Source of the DNA: Flagellimonas yonaguniensis
GTDB lineage: Bacteria > Bacteroidota > Bacteroidia > Flavobacteriales > Flavobacteriaceae
Direction: 5' to 3'
Length of the DNA stretch: 64,000 bases
NCBI RefSeq assembly: GCF_029193885.1
Contig: NZ_JARFVB010000004.1
Span: 124,001 to 188,000, forward strand
Position numbers and translations under genes: made by a program. Shown here piece by piece: positions 1-7,783 of the stretch (the stretch's first letter is position 1; the number at the start of each line of letters is the position of its first letter). The notes under the pieces were generated by a model. That model saw only the letters and a list, made by a program, of their open reading frames with translations. It was not told the origin of the DNA and did not search any database.

Positions 1-1
1 A

Positions 2-289
2 ACAGTTCAGGAAAGTGGTTTTGATGCCAATAGGTTCAACAAAATGTACCAAGCTTCTGCATCTCCTGAAAAAACCGTTGATGCCAGCGACGAGGAGAAA
101 GAACGCTTTGACAAACTGATGAACGAGATACAAGAAATGCAAGTGGGTTTTACCCAACAAATCGAGGAAATCATCAGCAATGAAGGATTGAGTATGGAGC
201 GTTATCAAAAAATCGCCATGGCCTTGCAAACAGATGCAGATCTGCAAGGTAGATTGAGAACCATGTTGGAAAAACAACAGCCCCAATAA
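2..289 (+). CDS. DUF4168-like protein, 3' part (5' end outside window)
   Basis: The reading frame is open to the left edge of the window, so this is the C-terminal end of a longer gene; the ATG at 44 is probably internal. The visible 95 residues are charged and helical, with a Gly-Phe-Asp-x-x-Arg-Phe-Asn segment followed by a long Glu/Gln-rich helix and a closing Leu-Arg-x-Met-Leu-Glu-Lys. This fits the end of DUF4168 proteins, small exported helical proteins common in Flavobacteriia. Function is not known. A strong hairpin terminator follows 22 bases after the stop. Confidence 0.6.
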   Translation, partial: TVQESGFDANRFNKMYQASASPEKTVDASDEEKERFDKLMNEIQEMQVGFTQQIEEIISNEGLSMERYQKIAMALQTDADLQGRLRTMLEKQQPQ

Positions 290-310
290 AATTTATTTTT
301 GAACAAACGC

Positions 311-342
311 AAAAAAGCCCTCTGAAAATCGGAGGGCTTTTT
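311..342. terminator. Bidirectional intrinsic terminator
   Basis: A 7-bp GC-rich stem (agccctc / gagggct) with a 9-base loop is flanked by A5 on the left and T5 on the right, so it can stop transcription from both the DUF4168 gene (+) and rplI (-), which converge here. Confidence 0.85.
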
Positions 343-363
343 AATATGGTAATGATTTGAAGT

Positions 364-816
364 TTATTTCGCTTCCGCAATTACTTCAAATGGGAATTCT
401 ACAATAACTTCCCTGTGCAATCTGATAATAGCTTCGTAAGGACCAACTCTTTTGACAGCTCCACCTTTAATGTTGATGAATTTTCTGTCGATTTGGTGTC
501 CTTCTTTGTCCAAGGCAGCGGCAAGGTCGATATTGGTTACAGATCCGAACAATTTGTCGCCTGCACCAACTTTTGCAGCAATCTTGATTTCCAATTGCTT
601 CAATGCATCGGCAATCTTAGTGGCCTCATCGATAACCTTTTTCTCCTTGTGGGCTCTTTGCTTAAGGTTCTCCGCCAAAACTTTTTTGGCAGAAGGCGTA
701 GCCAAATCGGCCAAACCTTGCGGGATAAGGAAGTTTCTGCCGTAACCGTTCTTTACGGTAACGATATCATCCTTAAATCCCAAATCCTGTACATCTTCTT
801 TTAGAATAAGTTCCAT
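364..816 (-). CDS. rplI: 50S ribosomal protein L9
   Basis: This is the bL9 protein of the large ribosomal subunit, 150 residues, the usual length. The N-terminal RNA-binding domain starts MELILKEDVQDLG and carries the family signature G-x-x-x-x-V-x-x-G-Y-x-R-N-(F/Y)-L-x-P (residues about 13-33). A long connecting helix and a C-terminal domain follow. It is the last gene of the rpsF-rpsR-rplI operon, 13 bases after rpsR, and is closed by the shared terminator at 311-342. Confidence 0.97.
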   Translation of the reverse strand: MELILKEDVQDLGFKDDIVTVKNGYGRNFLIPQGLADLATPSAKKVLAENLKQRAHKEKKVIDEATKIADALKQLEIKIAAKVGAGDKLFGSVTNIDLAAALDKEGHQIDRKFINIKGGAVKRVGPYEAIIRLHREVIVEFPFEVIAEAK

Positions 817-829
817 TCTCTGGTGTTTT

Positions 830-1126
830 TTATTTCAACATATCGCCAACATACGGCATTAACGCTAGGTGACGGGCACGCTTTACGGCCTGTGCCACTT
901 TTCTTTGGTATTTCAAGGAAGTACCTGTAAGTCTTCTTGGAAGCAATTTACCTTGCTCGTTCACCAACTTCATCAAGAAATCCGGGTCTTTGTAATCAAT
1001 GTACTTGATACCTGATTTCTTGAACCTACAATACTTCTTTTGCTTGCTGGTCTCAATATTAAGCGGGGTCAAATATCTGATTTCCCCGTCTTTTTTCGAT
1101 TTTGCTTGTTGCTCAATAGATGCCAT
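830..1126 (-). CDS. rpsR: 30S ribosomal protein S18
   Basis: This is the bS18 protein, which binds 16S rRNA together with S6 in the platform of the small subunit. The 98 residues include the conserved core ([15 protein letters not shown] and the K-x-Q-R-x-x-A-x-A-(I/V)-K-R-A-R motif) after a Lys-rich N-terminal tail. It lies 4 bases downstream of rpsF, whose product is its ribosomal partner, and 13 bases upstream of rplI, so the three are almost certainly co-transcribed. Confidence 0.97.
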   Translation of the reverse strand: MASIEQQAKSKKDGEIRYLTPLNIETSKQKKYCRFKKSGIKYIDYKDPDFLMKLVNEQGKLLPRRLTGTSLKYQRKVAQAVKRARHLALMPYVGDMLK

Positions 1127-1130
1127 ACCC

Positions 1131-1469
1131 TTATGCCTTTGCTTTTAGTTTGTCTCTTCTTTTTTCAGCCCATGCAATTGCATGTTTGTCCAATTTAACG
1201 GTCAGAAAACGCATAACGCGCTCATCTCTTCTCAATTCCAACTCGTATGGGCCAATGGCCTCACCTGGAACTTGGAATTCGAACAAGTGGTAAAATCCAC
1301 TTTTCTTGTGCTGAATGGGATAGGCCAACTTCTTAAGTCCCCAATCTTCCTTGGAGACCATCTTGGCACCATTCTTAATCAAGAAATCTTCAAATTTCTT
1401 GACTGTTTCCTCTATCTGGGTCTCAGATAGAACGGGATTCAAAATGAAAACAGTTTCGTAATGGTTCAT
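1131..1469 (-). CDS. rpsF: 30S ribosomal protein S6
   Basis: This is the bS6 protein, 112 residues. It opens with [16 protein letters not shown] and contains the L-A-Y-P-I-x-x-K-x-x-G-(F/Y)-Y and R-(D/N)-E-x-V-(L/M)-R-(F/Y)-L motifs. It is the first gene of the rpsF-rpsR-rplI operon. A flavobacterial promoter (TAATTTTG box) lies about 23 bases upstream of the ATG, predicting a very short leader, so the S6:S18-binding mRNA leader known from other phyla would have little room here. Confidence 0.97.
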   Translation of the reverse strand: MNHYETVFILNPVLSETQIEETVKKFEDFLIKNGAKMVSKEDWGLKKLAYPIQHKKSGFYHLFEFQVPGEAIGPYELELRRDERVMRFLTVKLDKHAIAWAEKRRDKLKAKA

Positions 1470-1492
1470 TATAATATATTTTTAAAGGAGCG

Positions 1493-1523
1493 CAAAATTA
1501 ATAATATTTCTTTCACCCTGCAA
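1493..1523 (-). promoter_or_regulatory. rpsF operon promoter
   Basis: On the minus strand TTG (1523-1521), 20 bases, then TAATTTTG (1500-1493) matches the flavobacterial housekeeping consensus TTG-N17..23-TAnnTTTG. The expected transcript start is only about 15-18 bases before the rpsF ATG. Confidence 0.6.
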
Positions 1524-1639
1524 GAAAAGTAATAAAACTTCGTTTAAGTACAAGAGTTATCAACATTGAAAAACCCAATAAACCTAAATAACACTTATGG
1601 CAATTTACACAACAAAATACACCATGTTTACATCTTTTG

Positions 1640-1670
1640 TTGCTCTTAAACGGGTTTTTTATGTAATTTG
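1640..1670 (+). promoter_or_regulatory. Possible promoter of the LytTR regulator
   Basis: TTG (1640-1642) is followed after 21 bases by TAATTTG (1664-1670), one base shorter than the TAnnTTTG consensus, 35 bases before the ATG at 1706. The match is imperfect. Confidence 0.35.
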
Positions 1671-1705
1671 CCGATGATTTAAAACCCTACAAATCACCCC
1701 ATTCT

Positions 1706-2398
1706 ATGAAATTAAAAAGTATAATTGTAGACGATTCCTCGATGCAGCGCATGGCTGTTGCGAAATTGGTCAACAATCATCCACACCTAGCTTTGGTAGC
1801 TGAGTACAGTAATGCCATTGAAGCCAAAAATGGCCTGAAAAACCACGAAATCGACCTTATCTTTTTAGATGTTGAAATGCCGATAATCAGCGGTTTTGAC
1901 CTTTTAGAGGCCCTAGAGAACCCACCACAGGTTATCCTGATTACCGGAAAACCTGATTATGCACTTAAAGCGTTTGACTACGACGTTACCGATTACCTTC
2001 ATAAACCCATCACTTTGGCCCGTTTTGAGGCTTCTGTAAAAAGAGCTGTTGCCAAATACGAGCAAATGAACAGAGTCGATGAGGACGAAGAACATATTTT
2101 TGTGAAAAGCAACCTTAAGAAACGTAAGGTTATATTAAACGACATCAAATGGATCGAAGCATTGGGCGATTACATCAAATTGGTAACCGATGAGGCCAAT
2201 ATCGTAATCCTTTCTACCATGAAATCTTTCGAAAAGCAATTGCCTGCCGAAAAATTTCTACGTATCCATAAATCCTATATTGTGAATCTGGAGAAGATTG
2301 AGAAATTCAACAGTAAAAATGTTGAAGTTGGGGGCAGACAGATTCCTTTGAGTAGAAACAAGAAAACCGAACTGGCCGAAGCGCTGGCCAATGTATAA
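1706..2398 (+). CDS. LytTR-family response regulator
   Basis: This is a two-component response regulator of 230 residues. The receiver domain (about 1-120) has the acidic pair Asp9-Asp10, the phospho-acceptor Asp55 in L-I-F-L-D-V-E-M-P, and the conserved Lys100 in L-H-K-P. The C-terminal LytTR DNA-binding domain (about 130-230) includes I-x-W-I-E-A-L-G-D-Y-I and R-I-H-K-S-Y-I-V-N. Such regulators are usually paired with LytS/YehU-type histidine kinases, but no kinase gene is nearby, so its partner must be elsewhere. Its stop codon abuts the end of convergent priA with no gap. Target genes cannot be read from the sequence. Confidence 0.93.
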   Translation: MKLKSIIVDDSSMQRMAVAKLVNNHPHLALVAEYSNAIEAKNGLKNHEIDLIFLDVEMPIISGFDLLEALENPPQVILITGKPDYALKAFDYDVTDYLHKPITLARFEASVKRAVAKYEQMNRVDEDEEHIFVKSNLKKRKVILNDIKWIEALGDYIKLVTDEANIVILSTMKSFEKQLPAEKFLRIHKSYIVNLEKIEKFNSKNVEVGGRQIPLSRNKKTELAEALANV

Positions 2399-4855
2399 TT
2401 ATATGTGGTCCACATTGTAGATCAGTCTTACACTTTTATACTTGGAAATAGCATTAAAGGATTTTTCAATTCCTTTAATGCTATTTTTTGTTTGTACCAA
2501 TGGCTGCTTGCGTGGAATCTTGACCATAATGTTTTTTAGATAATCCCTTCGGATTCTCGATACAGGTGGGTATTCAGGCCCAAGAATGTTTGGGCCAAGT
2601 ACATTGCGTAACGAGCCCGCCAACCAATCAGCTGCTTCATTCAATTTATTGAAATCCTTATCCTTCAAGGTTATTTTGATAAGGCGCACCAAAGGTGGGT
2701 ACTTAAACTGTTCCCTTTCATAAAACTGCTCCTTGAACATCTTATCATAACTGTTCGTGGTAACCTGCTGTAATATTTGATGGTATGGATTGTAGGTTTG
2801 GATCAACACTTTGCCGCGCTTTTGGGTACGCCCTGCCCTACCCGCTACCTGCGTCAACATTTGAAAACTACGTTCATGGGCACGGTAATCAGGGAAATTC
2901 AGCATGGAATCCGCATTCATTATCCCTACCAAACTCACATTTCGAAAATCGAGACCCTTCGTGACCATTTGGGTACCCACCAGAATATCCATCTCTTGGT
3001 TTTCAAAAGACGAGATGATTTTTTCATACGCATATTTACCACGCGTGGTATCCAAATCCATGCGACCAACCTTAACATCTGGAAACAACTGTCCCAATTC
3101 CTGTTGAATCTGCTCGGTGCCAAAACCTTTATTGTCCAACGTGGGGCTGCCGCAGGCCAAACAAGCTTGCTGCAATGCCATGTGATAGCCACAATAATGG
3201 CAGCGCAGTTGATTTCTATGTTGATGATAGGTCAAGCTCACATCGCAATTGGGACACTGAGCCACATGACCACAGGTAGTGCATTCCACAACTGGGGCAA
3301 ACCCTCTTCGGTTTTGAAAAAGAATGATCTGTTCCCCTTCTTCCAACGCTTCCTCGATGGCCTTGATCAAAATTTCCGAAAAATGACCTTTCATTCGGCG
3401 TTTTCGTGTGGCTTCTTTAATGTCCACCAAGTTGATATCTGGCATCAACACATCGCCAAAACGATGCGCAATGGAAGCGTAACCATATTTTTGGGTCTTG
3501 GCATTGAACATGCTCTCAATGCTCGGTGTTGCGGAACCCAACACAATATTTGCCTTGTGAAGGGCCGACAAGACCACCGCAGCATCCCTGGCGTGGTAAC
3601 GTGGTGCGGGATCAAATTGTTTAAAGGAGCTTTCGTGCTCCTCATCCACCACTACCAAACCTAAATTTGTAAAGGGAAGGAATAAAGACGAACGTGCACC
3701 GATAACTATCTGGGCCTTTTCAGCATTGTTCAATACATTGTTCCATACTTCTACCCTTTCGTGAATGCTATATTTTGAATGATACACGGATACTTGATGC
3801 CCAAAGTAATGCCTCAATCTATTGATCAATTGTGAGGTCAGTGCAATTTCTGGAAGTAAATACAACGCTTGTTTGCCTTCGTCCAAGCATTTTTGAATCA
3901 ACTTTACGTAAACTTCCGTCTTTCCCGATGATGTAACTCCATGCAACAAAACAGGTTTTCCTTCATCAAACCCCTTATTGATATCCTCCAAAGCTCGATG
4001 CTGATACTTATTTAAGTCTACATGCTTGGATTCATCCGACTGTCCATCAAATTGTACCCTATCTTTTCGAATGTGGTATTCCCCCAGAATGTTTTTATCG
4101 ATAAGTGCCTTGATTACCGCTCGGGAACTCCCACTCTCCTTTTCCAAATCAGCAATGGGAATGGGTTTTGTGCTTTTGGCTTTCAGCTGAAACAGGGAAA
4201 GTACCACCTGACTCTGTTTGGGTGCCCGAGTGAGCTCGTTCAATAATTCGGCCAACTGTTCCTCGTCATCATATTGATCGGAAAGTTTGACATAGCGAAC
4301 CAATTTGGGTTTGTATTGCTCGTACAATTCTTCTTTTTGGAGCACTACTCCCTTATGGACAAGCGCATTTATAAGTTTGAGGACATTTTTTTTGTCCACA
4401 ATATCGCTTACCTCGGAAATCTTCAATGCAGTTTGATGCTGTAGTGCCTCAAATACCAGAAACTCGTCATCTGTAAGCTCCGCTTCATCCACATCGGCAT
4501 TTTTGTTAGGCAATACCAAGGTTTCGCTTTCCAACATAAAAGCGCTGGGCAAAGCACTCCGGATGACTTCTCCCAAAGTGCACATGTAATATTTGGCCAC
4601 CCATTCCCAATGCTTTAGCTGCATTTGGGTTACTACGGGCTGCTCATCGAGAATTTGATAGATTTCCTTGGGTTCGTAGGCCTCGGGTGCATTTTGGTGC
4701 ACTCGATATGCCAGAGCGGTATATATTTTTGATTTGCCAAAAGGAACGGCAACGCGCATTCCTTCCTTAATAAAATCCGCTTCGGCCTGCGAAATTTTAT
4801 AGGTAAAGAGTTTTTCCAAAGGAATGGGAAGAACAACATCCAAAAAATAATCCAT
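2399..4855 (-). CDS. priA: Primosomal protein N' (PriA helicase)
   Basis: PriA is the superfamily 2 DNA helicase that restarts stalled replication forks by recognising D-loops and loading the primosome. The 818-residue protein has an N-terminal 3'-DNA-binding domain (starts MDYFLDVVLPIPLEKLFTY), a Walker A motif G-V-T-S-S-G-K-T near residue 308, the DEEH box, the G-S-A-T-P motif III, and eight Cys ligands for two zinc ions in C-x2-C-x5..C-x2-C repeats at roughly 525-575. It is slightly longer than the E. coli protein (about 730). It is the last gene of the nadC-yihY-DUF2147-priA set, 3 bases after the DUF2147 stop. Confidence 0.97.
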   Translation of the reverse strand: MDYFLDVVLPIPLEKLFTYKISQAEADFIKEGMRVAVPFGKSKIYTALAYRVHQNAPEAYEPKEIYQILDEQPVVTQMQLKHWEWVAKYYMCTLGEVIRSALPSAFMLESETLVLPNKNADVDEAELTDDEFLVFEALQHQTALKISEVSDIVDKKNVLKLINALVHKGVVLQKEELYEQYKPKLVRYVKLSDQYDDEEQLAELLNELTRAPKQSQVVLSLFQLKAKSTKPIPIADLEKESGSSRAVIKALIDKNILGEYHIRKDRVQFDGQSDESKHVDLNKYQHRALEDINKGFDEGKPVLLHGVTSSGKTEVYVKLIQKCLDEGKQALYLLPEIALTSQLINRLRHYFGHQVSVYHSKYSIHERVEVWNNVLNNAEKAQIVIGARSSLFLPFTNLGLVVVDEEHESSFKQFDPAPRYHARDAAVVLSALHKANIVLGSATPSIESMFNAKTQKYGYASIAHRFGDVLMPDINLVDIKEATRKRRMKGHFSEILIKAIEEALEEGEQIILFQNRRGFAPVVECTTCGHVAQCPNCDVSLTYHQHRNQLRCHYCGYHMALQQACLACGSPTLDNKGFGTEQIQQELGQLFPDVKVGRMDLDTTRGKYAYEKIISSFENQEMDILVGTQMVTKGLDFRNVSLVGIMNADSMLNFPDYRAHERSFQMLTQVAGRAGRTQKRGKVLIQTYNPYHQILQQVTTNSYDKMFKEQFYEREQFKYPPLVRLIKITLKDKDFNKLNEAADWLAGSLRNVLGPNILGPEYPPVSRIRRDYLKNIMVKIPRKQPLVQTKNSIKGIEKSFNAISKYKSVRLIYNVDHI

Positions 4856-4858
4856 ACA

Positions 4859-5308
4859 TCAATTCTCTACAACCCGATGCCATGTTTGGGTTCTGTACAA
4901 AAATGCCAAATAGCCTCTTACCTTGAGTCGATTTTCATTATCATCATCCAGCCACACCCTTCCCTTAAAGGTCATGGCTTGTTCAGGATCAAACAGCTTA
5001 TCTCCTTTGTAAATACCTTTTTTGTTTTTCTCAAAATCCTCCATGATCTTCATGCCGAGAATGGGTTTATCTTTTTTGTCGCCTTCACATTTGGTACAAA
5101 GAGCGCCCTTTTTCCCTTTCTCCAGAATCTCAACCACCTTGGCGTGCATCAATCCATCTTCCTTGTAGATTTCGATGATGGCCTTGGTAATTCCATTTCT
5201 GTCGTCAATGGTTTTCCACTTTCCAAAAACGGTCTGCGACCAAGTTATCTGAGAAAGCAGAAAACATAGAAGATACATCCACTTATTGAGGGTTTTGCTG
5301 CTTTTCAT
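4859..5308 (-). CDS. DUF2147 family exported protein
   Basis: This 149-residue protein has a signal peptide (hydrophobic stretch about 10-24 ending at W-S-Q) and then a DUF2147 domain: G-K-W-K-T-I-D-D near the start, the paired cysteines in C-T-K-C, G-M-x-I, D-P-x-x-x-M-x-(F/Y)-x-G and the terminal R-G-Y-L-A-F-x-Y-R-T-Q-T-W. DUF2147 proteins are small periplasmic or envelope beta-rich proteins of unknown role. The start overlaps the end of yihY by 26 bases, which points to translational coupling within the operon. Confidence 0.85.
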   Translation of the reverse strand: MKSSKTLNKWMYLLCFLLSQITWSQTVFGKWKTIDDRNGITKAIIEIYKEDGLMHAKVVEILEKGKKGALCTKCEGDKKDKPILGMKIMEDFEKNKKGIYKGDKLFDPEQAMTFKGRVWLDDDNENRLKVRGYLAFLYRTQTWHRVVEN

Positions 5309-6263
5309 GTCGTTTTTTTAAGGAGTTCAACGTAGCATTCAATTCGAAACCTAGCAATAATATATTAGAATTCAACCATATGAACACCATTAAAATCAAT
5401 AATCCTCCCAAAGCGCCATAAAGTTCGTTGTACCGTGCAAACTTCTCTACGTAAATCCCGAAAAGATATGATGTCAATAAGAATAAAAGCGTGGTAAGCA
5501 ATGCTCCGGCTGAAAAAAACCGTGCTTGCCTGCCTTCCGCAGTACCGAAATAGTACAAAATAGCCGTTGCCAAGTATGAAATGAACAGAAAGAACAACAG
5601 TTTTGCAAATTGAAGCCCAACGGCATCGCCTTTCTCGATATCGGTCCCCAATGCCTTTCCAAAGAACTCACTTGCGTTACCCACAATATAAAACTCAAAA
5701 TAAACAAAGGCGACAGCACCAATTATCAATAAAATAGAGAGAATCAACCCTACCATTAAGGCGTAGGCATATTGACGAAAGAAGTTTCGGGTAAGCTCTA
5801 CGTGATAGGAGTACTCGAACCCGCCAAAAATGGCATTGACACCATTGGCCACTAAGAATATGGACAGAAAAAAGGCCGAGGACAACAGCCCCCCCTGCTT
5901 TTGATCCTTGATCTGCTGATATATTTCACTGAAGTAATCACTTGTGGCAGAAGGTAGAAAAGACTCCAAAAAGTTAAGAAACTGGGTGTCAAAATTGGCA
6001 TTGCCCACACTCACATACGGAATGATGAACGGAATCAAGGTCACCATAAAAATAAGCAATGGAAAGAGCGCCAAAAAAATACTGAACGCAATGGAACTTG
6101 CCCGGGTGGACACGGCCCCCTTTACGATACCCACCAAATACATTTCAACAAGATCATAGAGGGAAAGTCCTTCAAAAGCTTTGAGCTTTATTTGTTTCAA
6201 TAGGCGCACCAGCCAATTGATTACAGGTATTTTTTCCAATTTCTCCTCTATGGCTGCGGACAT
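5283..6263 (-). CDS. YihY/BrkB-family inner-membrane protein
   Basis: A 326-residue polytopic membrane protein of the YihY/virulence factor BrkB family. After a cytoplasmic N-terminal segment there are about six transmembrane helices, with the characteristic S-T-R-A-S-S-I-A-(F/Y)-S-x-F-L-A-L-F-P segment leading into the first helix (about 54-80) and G-A-L-x-G-L-L-I-L-M-x-(F/W)-I in the last pair. The family is often misnamed ribonuclease BN; its transport substrate is unsettled. The ATG directly follows the nadC stop codon, so the two genes are almost certainly one operon. Confidence 0.9.
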   Translation of the reverse strand: MSAAIEEKLEKIPVINWLVRLLKQIKLKAFEGLSLYDLVEMYLVGIVKGAVSTRASSIAFSIFLALFPLLIFMVTLIPFIIPYVSVGNANFDTQFLNFLESFLPSATSDYFSEIYQQIKDQKQGGLLSSAFFLSIFLVANGVNAIFGGFEYSYHVELTRNFFRQYAYALMVGLILSILLIIGAVAFVYFEFYIVGNASEFFGKALGTDIEKGDAVGLQFAKLLFFLFISYLATAILYYFGTAEGRQARFFSAGALLTTLLFLLTSYLFGIYVEKFARYNELYGALGGLLILMVFIWLNSNILLLGFELNATLNSLKKRHEKQQNPQ

Positions 6264-7121
6264 TTAAACGGCTTTTAAACTTAGATCCATGTTGTAAACG
6301 GAATGGGTCAAGGCTCCGGATGAAATATAATCCACGCCACATTCGGCATATTTTCGAATGGTATCCTCTGTGATGCCTCCCGAAGACTCGGTAAGGCATT
6401 TGTCCCCTATCCTTTTGACGGCCTCACGGGTTTCATCATAATCAAAATTGTCTAGAAGAATTCGATATACACCTCCTGCTTTTAAAATTTCATCAACTTC
6501 TTTCAAATCCCTAGCTTCAACAATAATTTTAAGGTCCTTCCCCTTTTCAGATAAATAGTCTTTTGTTTTTTGAATGGCTTTTGCGATGCCACCTGCAAAA
6601 TCAATATGATTGTCCTTGAGCATGACCATATCGTAGAGGGCAAACCGATGGTTTTCCCCTCCTCCGATTTTAACGGCCCATTTTTCCAAGGCACGGATTC
6701 CGGGGGTAGTTTTTCGGGTATCCAATATCTTGGTGCCCGTCCCGTCCAAAATGGAAACAAAATCCTGGGTCTTGGTGGCAATCGCACTCATACGTTGCAT
6801 GGCATTGAGTACCAATCGCTCCGCTTTCAGGATGCTTTGGGAGCTACCCTCCACATAAAAAGCAATGTCGCCATATTTGACCTTTGCGCCATCTTCCAGC
6901 AAAATTTCCATGGTCAACTTTGGGTCAACATAGTTGAACACTTGTTTGGCAAAATCCACTCCAGCGAGAATGCCCTCGTCCTTTACAAGAAGTTTTGCCT
7001 TTCCTTGAGCCGATGCAGGAATGCAAGCCAAGGAACTATGGTCGCCATCGCCAACATCCTCCCTTACGGCATTGGCAATGATCAAATCCAGTTCGTTTTG
7101 AAATTGTTCTTCGGAAATCAT
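6264..7121 (-). CDS. nadC: Nicotinate-nucleotide pyrophosphorylase (carboxylating)
   Basis: NadC converts quinolinate plus phosphoribosyl pyrophosphate to nicotinate mononucleotide, CO2 and pyrophosphate in de novo NAD synthesis. The 285 residues show the family hallmarks: E-D-V-G-D-G-D-H-(S/T) near residue 20, N-A-M-Q-R-M-S-x-I-A-T, D-T-R-K-T-T-P-G-x-R at about 135, K-x-G-G-G-x-x-H-R and a closing Y-I-S-S-G-A-L-T-H-S. It is the first gene of the reverse-strand operon ending in priA. I saw no convincing consensus promoter upstream. Confidence 0.97.
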   Translation of the reverse strand: MISEEQFQNELDLIIANAVREDVGDGDHSSLACIPASAQGKAKLLVKDEGILAGVDFAKQVFNYVDPKLTMEILLEDGAKVKYGDIAFYVEGSSQSILKAERLVLNAMQRMSAIATKTQDFVSILDGTGTKILDTRKTTPGIRALEKWAVKIGGGENHRFALYDMVMLKDNHIDFAGGIAKAIQKTKDYLSEKGKDLKIIVEARDLKEVDEILKAGGVYRILLDNFDYDETREAVKRIGDKCLTESSGGITEDTIRKYAECGVDYISSGALTHSVYNMDLSLKAV

Positions 7122-7202
7122 CCAATTGGGGTTTTAACGAAAATAGTAAAAACATTGCTCCATATACATGACTTTGGCATGCTTAATTTAAGCTGAAACG
7201 TT

Positions 7203-7210
7203 TATTTTTG
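7203..7210 (+). promoter_or_regulatory. Possible -7 box giving a leaderless rlmH mRNA
   Basis: TATTTTTG matches the TAnnTTTG -7 consensus and ends only 3 bases before the ATG at 7214. If used, transcription would begin at or just inside the start codon. No TTG lies at the usual 17-23 base distance (the nearest, 7174-7176, is 26 bases away), so support is partial. Confidence 0.35.
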
Positions 7211-7213
7211 ACC

Positions 7214-7687
7214 ATGCAGATTACCATACTTGCCATTGGAAAAACCGATAAGTCTGAACTTGAAGAACTTATAACCGTTTATGAGAAGCGGTTGAAGCAT
7301 TACATCAAGTTTCAATTGGAGATAATTCCAGATATAAAAAATCGAAAAAATCTTTCTGAAGCGCAGCAAAAGGAGAAAGAAGGCGAACTTATTCTAGCAC
7401 AACTCCAACCCACAGATACTTTGATTCTGTTAGATGAAAAGGGAAAACAATACACTTCGATGGATTTTGCCCAATTTCTTCAAAAAAAGATGAACAGTGG
7501 TATCAAAAGCCTAGTTTTAGCCATTGGAGGGCCTTATGGTTTCAGTGATGCCGTTTACGCAAAAAGTTCGGGAAAAATAAGTTTGTCCAAAATGACATTT
7601 TCCCATCAAATGGTTCGATTGTTCATTGTGGAACAGATTTACAGAGGGTTTACCATTCTAAGGAATGAACCCTATCATCATCAATAA
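7214..7687 (+). CDS. rlmH: 23S rRNA pseudouridine-1915 N3-methyltransferase
   Basis: RlmH is a SPOUT methyltransferase that methylates pseudouridine 1915 in helix 69 of 23S rRNA using S-adenosylmethionine. From the ATG at 7214 it is 157 residues, the standard family length; a TTG six bases upstream would add only two residues and is not needed. Visible motifs are the N-terminal M-Q-I-T-I-L-A-I-G-K, L-L-D-E-K-G-K at about 80, the SAM-binding knot I-G-G-P-Y-G-F at about 108, and the C-terminal L-F-I-V-E-Q-I-Y-R-G-x-x-I-x-x-x-x-P-Y-H. It stands alone on the plus strand between two reverse-strand blocks. Confidence 0.96.
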   Translation: MQITILAIGKTDKSELEELITVYEKRLKHYIKFQLEIIPDIKNRKNLSEAQQKEKEGELILAQLQPTDTLILLDEKGKQYTSMDFAQFLQKKMNSGIKSLVLAIGGPYGFSDAVYAKSSGKISLSKMTFSHQMVRLFIVEQIYRGFTILRNEPYHHQ

Positions 7688-7783
7688 TTAAATGATAGAC
7701 CGCTTCGCTCAAGGATTAAAGAGCAAAGACTTTTAGTGATTATTTGCTGGTCCTTTATTCTTATGTCTTATATCTAATAGAGA

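Noticed and set aside
2777-3664. A 295-codon open frame on the plus strand
   Set aside because: It lies wholly antisense to priA, whose helicase and zinc motifs are beyond doubt, and its translation matches no protein family.
6570-7196. A 208-codon frame opposite nadC
   Set aside because: Antisense shadow of a clear nadC gene; it also runs into the rlmH upstream region with no start signal.
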